Source of the DNA: Alangreenwoodia sp964438605 | Lineage (GTDB): Bacteria; Bacillota; Clostridia; Peptostreptococcales; Anaerovoracaceae | Assembly (NCBI GenBank): GCA_964438605.1 | Contig: CAYTKT010000003.1 | Coordinates: forward strand, 1 to 64,000 | Reading direction: 5' to 3' | DNA: 64,000 bases | Part shown: piece after piece, positions 8,831 through 18,404 of the stretch | How positions within the stretch are numbered: the first letter of the stretch is position 1 | How the letters are laid out: each line of letters begins with the position of its first letter | The notes under the pieces: generated by a model | Database searches by the model: none | Told to the model about the DNA's origin: nothing | What the model saw: the letters and a program-made list of their open reading frames with translations, nothing else | Position numbers and translations under genes: made by a program

Positions 8831-9751
8831 ATGGGAAACAAGTATGAAGGCAAAGGACGGATCAGAGGGTATGGAGCGAGGAGTGCGAATGCGCGGCAGG
8901 CAACGGCTGAAAAAGCAACTGACATGAATTACGGGCCAATGTCTGTGGCGGCGGACAGATTGACTGCGGGATTTGAAGATTCAGCAGATGAACGGATGAC
9001 AGGCGGAGAAGATACCGGCTCGATCAAACAGGAAAACGAGTATATTATGCGGAATTCCTATCAGCAAAGAGGCGGGGAACGCCATCTCCATATGAAGTTT
9101 GCGGGGAATGCTGTCAGCCCGTATGAGAAAAACGTGATTTTGGAGAATCAATGTCCGGCTTTTGTTGAAATGTACGCAGCGAGAAACGGAACGGATCTCG
9201 ACGTGTATTATAAAATGACGGGCTGCGTTTCACTTGGCTCCTACCTGAAGAAAAACAGCCCTTCGGAAAGTGAGATACTGAAAATTACCGCAGAGCTGCT
9301 GAAGCTGATCAAGTCATGCGAGGATTATCTGATGTTCCCGGAATATATTCCGATTAAGATCGATTATGTCTTTGTTTCGACCGAACAAAGTCTGCTTCGG
9401 CTGATGTATCTGCCGGGATACCGGACAACACGGCCTTTAAAGACGCTGCTTGCGGGATTTCTCGACGACGCTGCTGCGGTGCGGGAAAACAGGCGCGACG
9501 AAGGAATTCTGGCGGAATATCGCAGACAGATTCTGATGAGCGAATATGGACTTCGCGATTATATTAACATCGCTGAAGATCTGATCCGCCAGAACCTCGA
9601 TGCACCTCGTGCGGAAGAATCTGCGCATGAAGAACTTTCCGATGAGATTTTTCTTGAGGACGACGAAAGCAATTATTTTTCGGAAAAAATCAGCGGCATG
9701 ATCAGCGTGAAGGAAAGGATTATTGATTTTGTGGAAAATATTCTTTCGTAG
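8831..9751 (+). CDS. DUF6382-like protein, end of tad locus
   Basis: 306 residues. The first 75 are low-complexity and disordered. The core (about 80-225) matches the pattern of DUF6382 proteins that accompany clostridial tad genes (HLHMKFAGNAVSPYEKNVI, then CPAFVEMYAARNGTDLDVYYKMTG in register). Family members often continue into an FHA phosphopeptide domain. Here the C-terminus is short and acidic, with no FHA signature visible. It is predicted cytoplasmic, with no membrane segment. The biochemical role is unknown; it may be a pseudokinase-like regulator of the pilus, which is speculation. Confidence 0.55.
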   Translation: MGNKYEGKGRIRGYGARSANARQATAEKATDMNYGPMSVAADRLTAGFEDSADERMTGGEDTGSIKQENEYIMRNSYQQRGGERHLHMKFAGNAVSPYEKNVILENQCPAFVEMYAARNGTDLDVYYKMTGCVSLGSYLKKNSPSESEILKITAELLKLIKSCEDYLMFPEYIPIKIDYVFVSTEQSLLRLMYLPGYRTTRPLKTLLAGFLDDAAAVRENRRDEGILAEYRRQILMSEYGLRDYINIAEDLIRQNLDAPRAEESAHEELSDEIFLEDDESNYFSEKISGMISVKERIIDFVENILS

Positions 9752-9796
9752 CTCCTGCGGCGGTTTCGATGAGCGGGGACCGCCATGGTTTTTGCG

Positions 9797-10465
9797 TTAC
9801 AGGGAGTCCTGAGAATGGTGTGACGATGAATCGAAAGACTCTGTCTGGCGTCCTTGAGTTTTTTGCCCGGAAGGATTCTGCGTCTTTTTGTGCGGCTGCG
9901 GACCGGAGGAATCACGTGTCGTTTCCTGAGCGAGCTGTGTTTCCTGCGGAGAGTGTTGATTTCGCTTACTTTTTTCAGCGGTTTTTGAGTTCGGGAAGAT
10001 CAGACGCATCAGGATTGAAATCTTGAAAGTCAGCGTGATCATAAAGATGGCAAGCGAGATAACTTCGGTCCGTTCAAAATAATCGCCGTAACGAGTCAGG
10101 CTAAGCGTATGGTATGTCGGATATTCGATCAGGGAATAGAGCCGATCAACGAGAACGTTTAATGAAATAAGCTGAATGACAGAAATCAGAATGGCGGCGG
10201 CTTCGCGGATGCTTTGGCTCAGGTCAAGACCATGGTTGCCGCTGCCTGGCGTTTCGGCGGTCAGTATATCTCCGTCTTCCGCTTCGTAAAGAGCAATCGG
10301 CACGTTAAAGCGGATTTCTTCAGTTTTGAGAATAAAATCGGAGAGCTCATCGAATCCTTCCAGGCCGGCTGTCTTAAGATCAAAGAGAATCAGGCGGATA
10401 TGACCCGTGTACAGGTTTGAATCCAGCTTCAAAAGATTCTTGCTGGCATCTATGATAGAAGTGGC
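9797..10465 (-). pseudogene. Fused remnant of gerC and gerB germinant-receptor genes
   Basis: Read on the minus strand, the segment from about 10465 to 10200 resembles the middle of a Ger(x)C lipoprotein (SNLYTGHIRLILFDLKTAG, then FDELSDFILKTEEIRFNVPIALYE). From about 10177 to 9988 it resembles the last helices of a GerAB-type permease (YHTLSLTRYGDYFERTEVIS, then FKISILMRLIF). Neither gene is complete: GerC has no lipoprotein start and GerB lacks most of its helices. The frame ends in a Gln/Ser-rich tail. This looks like two operon genes joined by deletion. Similarity was judged by eye. Confidence 0.5.
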
Positions 10466-11406
10466 GGAAGCTGCGGACAGTCAGAGAATGGTACGGGATA
10501 CCGAAGGATTCCAGAGAGCATACGGAAAAGATCAGCATCAGAATACCGAAAAAATAGCCGAACAGTCCCATGGAAGCGGCAAGGAACAAAAGACCGAACC
10601 GCAGCACGATAACAGGCCCTTTTAATTGCGGAATGATCAGGCCGGTAATGCCGGAAAACGCGACAATGATAATAATCGGAAGGCTGACGAAGTGAGCGCT
10701 GACAGCGGCTTCGCCCAGCACGATGCCGCCTACGATGGAAAAGGCGGTGCCGATACTGGAAGGAATTTTAGCGCTTCCTTCGCGAACCATTTCAAAGATA
10801 AAGATTAAGATCAGCGTTTCCATTAACGAGGAAAATGGCATTCCCTGGCGGCTTCCGGCGGCGATCAGAAAGTGAATTGGAAGCATCTGGATATGATGTG
10901 TAATCAGTGCGATATAGTGGAAGACTAATCGTAAAAAAGAAGCCGATCAACCTCAAAATACGGTTGAATGACGCGTAATATGCGTCATTGTAGTAATCAT
11001 CGCCCGATTCAAAGTATTCCAGAAAGACGAAAGGCGCAGTCAGAACTACAGGAGAACTGTTGACGACAAGAGCGATTCTGCCTTCGAGAAGCTTTGCCGC
11101 AGCGATATCCGGCCGCTGAGTGGAACCGATTGTCTTAAGAGGCGAATATTTGCCGTCTTTGATGATTTCTTCGATATACTGCGCATCGAAGATACCGTCG
11201 ATATTGACGCTTTTGACGCGGCGGCGCATTTCGCTGATGAATTTTTCATTCGTCAGCCCGTCTATGAACATGACGCACACTTTGACGGAGCTGTCGGAGA
11301 TATTGGAAAAGCGCCGTACTTTGATGGTGATGTCGCCTTGGAACAGGCCTGTGATATAGTCGATGTTTTCATTCAAACCGGATGAAACCGGAAGTTTTTC
11401 AGACAT
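10380..11406 (-). pseudogene. gerA-type germinant receptor gene, frameshifted
   Basis: The GerA family of spore inner-membrane receptors. The N-terminal soluble part begins at ATG 11406 (SGLNENIDYITGLFQGD, then VMFIDGLTN, then LLEGRIALVVNSSPVVLTAPF). The frame breaks near 10915-10935, just at the first membrane helices (ISLPLY). The next frame continues with family-typical sequence (IALITHHIQMLPIHFLIAAG, GMPFSSLMETLILIFIFEMV, GTAFSIVGGIVLGEAAV). Similarity stops after SLESFGIPY near 10490. With at least one frameshift and a lost C-terminus, it is unlikely to give a working receptor. Confidence 0.75.
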
Positions 11407-11488
11407 GAGAAATCATTTCCTTGCCATTGTTTCTGTAATTAAAACTAAAATAAGTCTGTCCAAATTTATAGTAAAGATACCTTTGCGA

Positions 11489-11497
11489 TGGTATAAT
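11489..11497 (+). promoter_or_regulatory. Extended -10 promoter element of the TPR gene
   Basis: TGGTATAAT is an extended -10 sequence 38 bases before the TPR protein start. No good -35 hexamer stands at the matching distance, which is acceptable for an extended -10 promoter. It lies between the divergent gerA remnant and the TPR gene. Confidence 0.5.
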
Positions 11498-11534
11498 ATA
11501 CAAGATAAGCAGACTACAGGGAGAATGGAAGCAG

Positions 11535-14500
11535 ATGAACAGAAATGAAATGATCACTGAGCTGAAAAAAGAGTTTAAAAATATATATGAAGATTTTGGA
11601 AAACGAAGAAATCGCGGTGCGTGGCGCAGCGCGGTTACGGATGCTTACGAGCGGTTTCCGGAGGAAACGGCTAAGGTTGCGGCAGGTTTTGTGCTGTCGC
11701 ATCCGCTGATCCCGGCAGCCTGCGTGCGCAGCTTGCTTCAGGCGGTAGATTTGAGAAACAGGACGGCGCTTCTGTCAGATCTGTATACGGAAGAACTGAT
11801 ACGCGGATTATGCAAGAGAATGTCACATAGAGATCCGGCAAGATATGAGTATTTGCCTGAAGATCTGACTGATGAACAGTTGATCTTGTTTTTCGATGCG
11901 GTCAGAGAAGCGCGTCAGCATTTAAAACGCCACAGACTTTATCTTGCAGAAAAGAGTATCGGCAGAGCGGAAGCAATCTGTGCCGGACACCCGGATCTGG
12001 CACTGATGCGAGCGAGAATCTGCTGTTCTCGTTATGATTTTATGTCTGCGGAGCGGATTATGGACGGGCTGCCGTCGGCACAGGTCACAACAGACGAGGC
12101 GTATGAGCTGGCGGGAGATATTTGTATGGCTAAAAAGCTGTATCCGCAGGCGTACACGGCTTATCGGAAAGCGCGAGAACTGTCCGGCTGGTCTGAAAGG
12201 ATCAGGGAGCTTGAAAAGAAGACGGGAGAGGCGGCAGCCAGGGCAAATCGCATGGATTCCACTTACGCGAGCAAAGCGAAAGAGATTTCTTCGCTGATGG
12301 AAGAAGGACTTCGTTTTGAACGCGCGGGGGATAAGACAAAGGCGATGCTCGTTTATCAGCAGGTTATCGCCGAGGATTATAAGCAATTTGAAGTGTATGA
12401 TTCGCTGAGTAAAATTCTGCTTGAAAGAGGAACCTGGGAAGAAGCTGATTATCTCGCCGAAATTCTGCTGAATTTTGACGCGATGCCGGCCAAGGCGAAT
12501 CTGATAAAAGGGCGGGTTCTCGAAGCGCAGAATCATCTGGAAGATGCCCTTTTCTACTATAACGCAGCGGTCGCAGCCGCGCCGGATGATGAGGAAGCGG
12601 ACTGTTACAGAAGGCGGCTGACGGCGATTCTGGAAGGTGACTTAAAAACGCAGGCTGAAGCCGAAAAGGCTCTGTCAGAGCTGGAAAAAGCAGAATCGCG
12701 TCCGGTGCATTCTTCGGTAGCGCTTTTCGTGTCGGAAACTGCAAAGGAAAAGCAGATTGATAAGATAAGCAGCGATATTGATGATCTGTTGCAGCGCGGC
12801 CGGATGACAGAAGCGTATTACGATCTGATGAAGAAACAGACGAAATATCAGGATGCGCCGGCTCTGCTTTATAAAAAGGCGGTGATTCTCTACCTGATGA
12901 ACCGCGATATTGAGGCGCGGAAGATCCTCTGCACACTGCGTGACGACGATGTTTTTGCCCAGAGGGCATCTGACTTTATACTTGATATTGACTGCAGGAT
13001 AGCTGATGAAAACAGGGTAAGAGAGGCGGAGGAAAATATCAGGCCGGAAATCCTGTTTCATGCAAAGAAATATGAGCAATGTCTGAAAGCCATCGGGCGA
13101 GTCAGGAAGAGCAAGATGACGCCGGAGCTTACGGCACTCAGGGGCAGATGCGAGATTGCGTTGAACCGTTTTGCGGATGCGCTGAAATCACTGACTGATG
13201 CACTGGAAGAAAATGAGAATTTAAAGGAAATCCGGATTCTGAAGGGAATGATTCTTCAATCAAAGGGCGATTATGAAAATGCTCTTGAGATTTACAGCGA
13301 AGCACTTGAGCGGGGTGAGGATGCGACAGAGATTTGCAGTCTGAAGGCTTCTCTACTCTATCAAATGGAACGGAGCGCGGAACTGCTGCTGTTCCGAAGC
13401 GAGGCGGAACAGCAGATACGGCGCGGCAGCGACGCTGACGGGTATGCCGGGCTGGTGTATATGAAGCGAACGACGCAGGATGTGAAGACGGGACTGAAAT
13501 TTTTGGAACGTGCGATCAGCGCGGGCAGCAGGAATGCGGAATTTTATACGGCAGCGGCAGAAGCTTATTTTAATGAAAGAAAATATTATTCAGCCCGCCG
13601 CGTAGCAGAGGCAGGGCTTTCCGTGATACCAGACTGTCAACAACTGTTCATTCTGAAAGCAGAGATTCTGTTCAGCCTGAAGAAGTATGATGCGGCACAG
13701 ATGACAGCAGGAACGGTTCTTTCAGAAATGCCGCAGACAGCACGGCTCCATTATCTGCTGGGGCGTATCGAATCGGATCGTGGAAATGGAAAAGATGCGC
13801 TGAAATGGATGAGGAGCGCATATGAGCTGGAAAGTGAAAATCATACGTATGTCTGCGCATATGCTGACAAGTGCTTTGAAGACGGGGACGGGCGCACGGC
13901 GGAAAAGATGTATGCAAAAGCGATTGAACTGGATCCGGGCGACAACATTTCACGGAAACGGCGCGCGATTCTCAGAAAAGAGCGCGGAGATGACGAGGAC
14001 GCTATCGCTGATATTAAAGCGGCGCTTGAGATCGAGCCTGAGGATGCGGAAGCGTATGTCATTCTCGGCAATATTGTATCGATGTATGATATTGAGGAAA
14101 CGGCTGAGGACCTTGAAGATACAGACACGGATTTGCAAAATGCGTCTGTTGCATCAGGATTGTCTATTGGGTCAGAAGCAGCAGGACGGCCTGACGGTGA
14201 AGAGGGTAGGCTTGTTTCGGGGGAAGACACGGGCGCAAAATCGGCGGCGTCCATGGACGCTGATCCCGATGACGATGGCGCGGATGGCGGCAACGGCATG
14301 AATCGTGAGGCGAGTGCAGAAGATTTCCAGAGCCCGGATGATGAAAGCAGTGCAGAGGATATCAAACCGGACGCAGATATTTTATCCGGAGAACAAAAAA
14401 GGGATGAAAATGATAAAAACGATAAAATTGAAAGAAACGAAGGAAATGAAGAAGTAAGAAAAAATTGGAAAAATGACGATAAAAATGCAGGCATGAACGG

Positions 14501-15332
14501 CAGCAAAGACGACGGAATGGCGCAAAAAACGGGGAATGGTAAGAACAGAGACGAATCCGGCACGCAACAGGGCGAGGAGGATGATATAGAATCAGCTCTT
14601 TTTTATTACGACACGGGAAACAGCAGCCATGAGATGCTTGAGCAGCTCGTTGATGAATTCTGTGCAAGTCCTGAGTTTTATTTCAATAAGGCGATCAGTA
14701 TAGATCCTTATTACCGTCAAAGCTATATCAGTCTCGCTAAGTATAAGGCAGAGAACGGAGAGAACGCGGAAGCGCTTTCGTGCATCGAAAAGGCGATTGA
14801 ACTGAATCCTGAAATGACGGACGGTTATATGGTCAGAGGCATTATTCTGCATCTGACAGGCGATAATGAGGCAGCTTTGCGGGATTTTCGCAGGATTGTT
14901 GAAAAGGAGCCGGATAATCTGCGGGCTTACAGCTATATTTCAAAGTGCTGCAACGCGTCGGGACGTTACGAAGAAGCGGTGGAGGCGTCAAACGCCGGTC
15001 TGAGAGTTAACTCCGACTATGTCAATCTGTATGTCAACCGCGGTGTGGCTCTTTATCATTTAGGCCAATATGAGGACGCTATCGAGGCGTTCCGCAAGGT
15101 TATTACGAATCAGAATTCCGTCAATACGGCGGCTGTGGAATCAGCATATCGTTTTCGCGGAATGTCATATGAGAAAGTGGGAAACAGCAAGAAGGCACTG
15201 TCAGATTATCAGAAATTTCTGCGGTACAATCCGGACCGTCAGGATATTAAACGGCGTGTCAGGGAACTGGAGATACAGATGGAAGAAACGAAGCCGAAAT
15301 CGAGGCTGTCTTCGATTTTCCACAGAAAATAG
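11535..15332 (+). CDS. Large tetratricopeptide-repeat protein
   Basis: 1265 residues made mostly of TPR-like helical pairs, for example DALFYYNAAVAAAPDDEEA, then AEKMYAKAIELDPGDN, AIADIKAALEIEPEDAEAY, ALSCIEKAIELNPEMTDGY and AIEAFRKVITNQ. TPRs are protein-interaction scaffolds. No signal peptide or membrane helix is visible, so it is probably cytoplasmic. Residues about 855-1020 interrupt the repeats with an acidic, Asn/Asp/Lys-rich low-complexity stretch (NDKNDKIERNEGNEE). After it the repeats resume from about 1030 to the end. ATG 11535 follows a weak GGGAGA site. The function and partner are unknown. Confidence 0.75.
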   Translation: MNRNEMITELKKEFKNIYEDFGKRRNRGAWRSAVTDAYERFPEETAKVAAGFVLSHPLIPAACVRSLLQAVDLRNRTALLSDLYTEELIRGLCKRMSHRDPARYEYLPEDLTDEQLILFFDAVREARQHLKRHRLYLAEKSIGRAEAICAGHPDLALMRARICCSRYDFMSAERIMDGLPSAQVTTDEAYELAGDICMAKKLYPQAYTAYRKARELSGWSERIRELEKKTGEAAARANRMDSTYASKAKEISSLMEEGLRFERAGDKTKAMLVYQQVIAEDYKQFEVYDSLSKILLERGTWEEADYLAEILLNFDAMPAKANLIKGRVLEAQNHLEDALFYYNAAVAAAPDDEEADCYRRRLTAILEGDLKTQAEAEKALSELEKAESRPVHSSVALFVSETAKEKQIDKISSDIDDLLQRGRMTEAYYDLMKKQTKYQDAPALLYKKAVILYLMNRDIEARKILCTLRDDDVFAQRASDFILDIDCRIADENRVREAEENIRPEILFHAKKYEQCLKAIGRVRKSKMTPELTALRGRCEIALNRFADALKSLTDALEENENLKEIRILKGMILQSKGDYENALEIYSEALERGEDATEICSLKASLLYQMERSAELLLFRSEAEQQIRRGSDADGYAGLVYMKRTTQDVKTGLKFLERAISAGSRNAEFYTAAAEAYFNERKYYSARRVAEAGLSVIPDCQQLFILKAEILFSLKKYDAAQMTAGTVLSEMPQTARLHYLLGRIESDRGNGKDALKWMRSAYELESENHTYVCAYADKCFEDGDGRTAEKMYAKAIELDPGDNISRKRRAILRKERGDDEDAIADIKAALEIEPEDAEAYVILGNIVSMYDIEETAEDLEDTDTDLQNASVASGLSIGSEAAGRPDGEEGRLVSGEDTGAKSAASMDADPDDDGADGGNGMNREASAEDFQSPDDESSAEDIKPDADILSGEQKRDENDKNDKIERNEGNEEVRKNWKNDDKNAGMNGSKDDGMAQKTGNGKNRDESGTQQGEEDDIESALFYYDTGNSSHEMLEQLVDEFCASPEFYFNKAISIDPYYRQSYISLAKYKAENGENAEALSCIEKAIELNPEMTDGYMVRGIILHLTGDNEAALRDFRRIVEKEPDNLRAYSYISKCCNASGRYEEAVEASNAGLRVNSDYVNLYVNRGVALYHLGQYEDAIEAFRKVITNQNSVNTAAVESAYRFRGMSYEKVGNSKKALSDYQKFLRYNPDRQDIKRRVRELEIQMEETKPKSRLSSIFHRK

Positions 15333-15362
15333 GGCTGTAATGTAAAAAACAGGAGTTTTAAA

Positions 15363-16142
15363 ATGAGTGTGAAAAGTGAGAAGATCATGGTCTTTGCCGG
15401 TTCTATCGAGGCGAAAAATTTCGTGGATTCTCTTTCCGAGTATACGGATCATGTTTATGCTGTCGTGTCTTCGGAATACGGCTTGCGTCAGCACGTTTCA
15501 GGCAATGTGACGGTGATTTCGAGATACCTCGACAGGCAGAGCATTCAAAGCTGGGTTATGCGGGTAGGAATCAGCGCTCTGGTGGATGGCACAGAGATTA
15601 ACGCGGCGGAAGCTTCGGCGGAGATTCGCAGGGCGGCAGAGGAACTTGGTATTGATTATTTTAAAATCCGCAGTAATGTGAGTATCGATTTTACTCATAC
15701 GTCAAAATGTAAAAACGCGGACGATATTGCGAAAGACGCAGGATACACGGTAGGAAATGTTCTGATGATCGGATGCAGTGAACTGATTCGCGATGTGGTT
15801 TGTGCGAGGGATGGAATTTTAAAGGACCGTGTGATTGCGCTGCTGCCGCCCTGCGAAGAAAGTATCCGGCTGTGTACCGAAGCTGGCTATGCCGATGAAA
15901 ATATTATCTGTATGAAGATGCCGGTACCTGTTGTTCTGCTGGGTGGTCTGATTGAGGCAAAGAATATTACGCATCTTGTGGTTTCGGCTGGCGATGTGGC
16001 ATCCATAAAGGATATTCTGAAAGCGGCGGAAATCGCAAAGATCAAAGTGTCACTCTATGGTGAGATTGCGCAGCAGGATGGATATGAAGAGGCAGAGATC
16101 TGGGAGATTTTTAAGGAACGTCTGGGGATCGAAGAGCTATGA
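15363..16142 (+). CDS. Precorrin-6A reductase-like protein (CobK/CbiJ family)
   Basis: 259 residues, the family's usual length. The N-terminus KIMVFAGSIEAKNFVDSL resembles the CobK/CbiJ nucleotide-binding start, and VDGTEINAAEASAEIRRAAEELGI matches the family's D-x-T-H-P/A region loosely. The C-terminal half is a second Rossmann-like domain (VLLGGLIEAKNITHLV, then EIAKIKVSLYGE). By family it reduces a corrin-ring precursor in cobalamin synthesis. No other ring-synthesis genes are nearby, so the substrate is not certain. The start ATG 15363 has CAGGAG upstream. It overlaps the next gene by four bases (ATGA). Confidence 0.6.
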   Translation: MSVKSEKIMVFAGSIEAKNFVDSLSEYTDHVYAVVSSEYGLRQHVSGNVTVISRYLDRQSIQSWVMRVGISALVDGTEINAAEASAEIRRAAEELGIDYFKIRSNVSIDFTHTSKCKNADDIAKDAGYTVGNVLMIGCSELIRDVVCARDGILKDRVIALLPPCEESIRLCTEAGYADENIICMKMPVPVVLLGGLIEAKNITHLVVSAGDVASIKDILKAAEIAKIKVSLYGEIAQQDGYEEAEIWEIFKERLGIEEL

Positions 16143-16654
16143 TACATCTTTATTGCGGAGACGGAAAGGGAAAGACGACGGCGGCGGCGGGGCTGGCGCT
16201 CCGCGCCTGCGGCAACGGACAGCGCGTTGTTTTCGCACAGTTTTTGAAAGGCCGTGAAACCGGAGAAATCGCTGCGTTGAAGCGGCTGCCGGAGATTATC
16301 GTGCTGCGCGGTGATTTTGACACAAGGTTTACATTTCAGATGACTGCACAAGAACGCCTTCAAACTGCCGAACTTTGCAGCAGACTGCTGAGTGAAGCTT
16401 TTCAGCGTGCGGCGGATGAAGGGGCGGAGCTTCTCGTCCTTGACGAAGCGGTGACGGCCTGTGAGCGCGGTGCCTTACCGTCTGAGCTGCTGAGAAAGCA
16501 GTTGCAAACGTACCGGCAGAATTTTGAAATCGTGATAACGGGTTCTTTACCGGAGGAATGGATGGTTCGTATGGCTGATTATGTAACTGATATGGAAAAG
16601 ATTAAACATCCTTATGATTTGGGCGTGGCTGCGAGAGCCGGAGTGGAATATTAA
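16139..16654 (+). CDS. Cob(I)yrinic acid a,c-diamide adenosyltransferase-like (CobO/BtuR)
   Basis: A P-loop protein of 171 residues. YCGDGKGKTTAAAGLALRA at the N-terminus is the hallmark of the CobO/CobA/BtuR ATP:corrinoid adenosyltransferase family. VVFAQFLKGRETGE, LLVLDEAVTACERG (Walker B-like) and a C-terminal adenosyltransferase signature (VTDMEKIKHPYDLGVAARAG) are all present. It adds the 5'-deoxyadenosyl group to reduced corrinoids. Four-base overlap with the CobK-like gene implies translational coupling and a shared corrinoid role. Confidence 0.85.
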   Translation: MIHLYCGDGKGKTTAAAGLALRACGNGQRVVFAQFLKGRETGEIAALKRLPEIIVLRGDFDTRFTFQMTAQERLQTAELCSRLLSEAFQRAADEGAELLVLDEAVTACERGALPSELLRKQLQTYRQNFEIVITGSLPEEWMVRMADYVTDMEKIKHPYDLGVAARAGVEY

Positions 16655-16704
16655 ATTTTTCCGTCATACCGGATTAAAGGCCAGTTTCCTGGAAATAACG
16701 GCAT

Positions 16705-16832
16705 TATATTGATATTGGAGGAGGGAAAAAGTCCCTGCGGGGTAAAACCGGTGCAAATACGTGTGTTTGCAAAATAACGTATTGTATTCGTTTGGTGCGT
16801 GGCGCCCTCTTCTCTATCATAAGAATCAATTA
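16705..16832 (+). ncRNA. Candidate structured RNA upstream of rarA (6S-like position)
   Basis: GGAGGAGGG at 16717-16725 can pair with CCCTCTTCTC at 16805-16814. The stem extends outward (TTGATA with TATCA) and inward (AATACGT with ACGTATT), giving a long rod with internal loops. In Bacillus subtilis and relatives the 6S RNA gene lies next to rarA, which makes 6S RNA a reasonable guess. The rod here is shorter than a typical 6S RNA (about 190 nt) unless the outer AT-rich flanks also pair. There is no sequence-level proof. Confidence 0.3.
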
Positions 16833-16913
16833 AGGCAATCTTATCAACTTAACGGTTTTCAGCGATAAACAGTCGATATAACAGAAGGAAAAGAGGGGAG
16901 GCCAAAGGAGCGG

Positions 16914-18194
16914 ATGATACCACTGTCAACGGCGATGAGACCGAAGCGGCTGGAGGAGTTTAAGGGACAGGAGCATTTTCTGTATCCGGGTTCTCTGCTG
17001 TATAACGCGATAAAAAACAAAACTTTTGAGTCCGGAATATTTTACGGACCTTCAGGAACCGGAAAGACGACGCTGGCACGGATTATCGCTTCGGAAATGG
17101 ACGCTCAGTTCTGCGAAATTAACGCTTCGGTGACGGGTACGAAGGAATTGAAGGAAATTCTTGAAAACGCGAGGTTTCGGTTTTACGGGCTTGAAAATAA
17201 AACGACTTACGTCTATGTGGATGAATTTCACAGATGGAACAAGCTGCAGCAGGATTCGCTTTTGAAGGCGCTTGAAGAAGGCGTTATCCGGTTTATCGGC
17301 AGTACGACGGAAAATCCGTATTTTGCGATTAATAATGCGGTAATCAGCCGTGTTCGTTCGCTTTATGAGTTTCACAGGCTCAGCACGGAAAATATCAGGG
17401 AAATACTGGAAAACGCGCTGCAAGATGAGGAACGCGGGCTGAAAAAGTACCGGCTCACTTGTGATGAGGAAGCGCTTTACATGATTTCTGAGCGGAGTAA
17501 CGGCGATGCCCGTGTGGCTCTCGATACGCTGGGATTTATCGCAGAGAATATCGAGGCGGGCCAGCGGATTACGACAGCGCTCGTCGGAGAGGCCATGCAG
17601 ACAAAAGTATCGTTTTACGATAAAAGAGAGGACAAGTATAATCTGTTGTCGGCGCTGCAAAAATCGATACGCGGCAGCGATCCCGATGCGGCTGTTCACT
17701 ATCTGGCACGTTTGATCGAGGGCGGAGCAGATCCGCAGACCATCGGGCGCCGCCTGCTGGTGATCGCATCGGAGGATGTCGGCATGGCATATCCGCAGGC
17801 CATCAGTATCGTCACATCTTGTGTTCAGGCAGCGATGATGACCGGATTTCCGGAGGCGAGGATTAATCTGGCTCAGGCGGTCATTTTGCTGGCATCCAGT
17901 CCGAAGTCAAACTCCTGTATTATGGCGATTGACAATGCGGGGGAGGACCTCAGGAGTAGAAAGATCGACGATGTGCCGCGTCATCTGATGGATTCTCATT
18001 ATAAAGGCGCGAAGGACCGCGGCGTGGGCGGTTATCTGTATCCTCATGATTTCGGCGGTTATGTGGAGCAGCAATATCTGCCGGATAATCTGTATAAAGA
18101 GCAGGTGAAGTATTATAATCCGACGAATCATGGCAGAGAAGGGGCGTTTAAAAAGTTTTTGGAGGCGCTTCGGAGTGAGAAAACGAAGCCGTGA
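16914..18194 (+). CDS. rarA: Replication-associated recombination ATPase RarA (MgsA)
   Basis: A AAA+ ATPase related to clamp loaders that acts at stalled replication forks. FYGPSGTGKTTLARII is the Walker A near residues 43-57, VYVDEFHRWNKLQQD is the Walker B region, and GSTTENPYFAINNAVISR is sensor 1 with the arginine finger region. The C-terminal oligomerization region contains PQTIGRRLLVIASEDVGMA, typical of the family. 426 residues is normal. The start ATG 16914 follows GGAGCGG. It is preceded by the candidate RNA and is apparently monocistronic. Confidence 0.93.
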   Translation: MIPLSTAMRPKRLEEFKGQEHFLYPGSLLYNAIKNKTFESGIFYGPSGTGKTTLARIIASEMDAQFCEINASVTGTKELKEILENARFRFYGLENKTTYVYVDEFHRWNKLQQDSLLKALEEGVIRFIGSTTENPYFAINNAVISRVRSLYEFHRLSTENIREILENALQDEERGLKKYRLTCDEEALYMISERSNGDARVALDTLGFIAENIEAGQRITTALVGEAMQTKVSFYDKREDKYNLLSALQKSIRGSDPDAAVHYLARLIEGGADPQTIGRRLLVIASEDVGMAYPQAISIVTSCVQAAMMTGFPEARINLAQAVILLASSPKSNSCIMAIDNAGEDLRSRKIDDVPRHLMDSHYKGAKDRGVGGYLYPHDFGGYVEQQYLPDNLYKEQVKYYNPTNHGREGAFKKFLEALRSEKTKP

Positions 18195-18404
18195 GCCAGA
18201 TCGGTTTTGAAAGACCTGCTGGAATATGGGGAAAATGTGTAAAAATTAGGAAAACAGGAATATGATAAATGGATTGTATAAATAATAAAATAAATGCAAT
18301 ATGATTCAGAACGGCTGAAATGATTTATTTTATATTAAAATCGACGGGATAAAATCGCAGAAATTAGAAACAGCAGGATAAAAAATGAAAAGGAAGGGGT
18401 TATC

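Noticed and set aside
8358..8847. Overlapping short frames after the TadE-like gene
   Set aside because: They follow the 100-bp repeat, have no ribosome sites and are rich in Arg/Lys/Cys/Gly as expected from repeat sequence.
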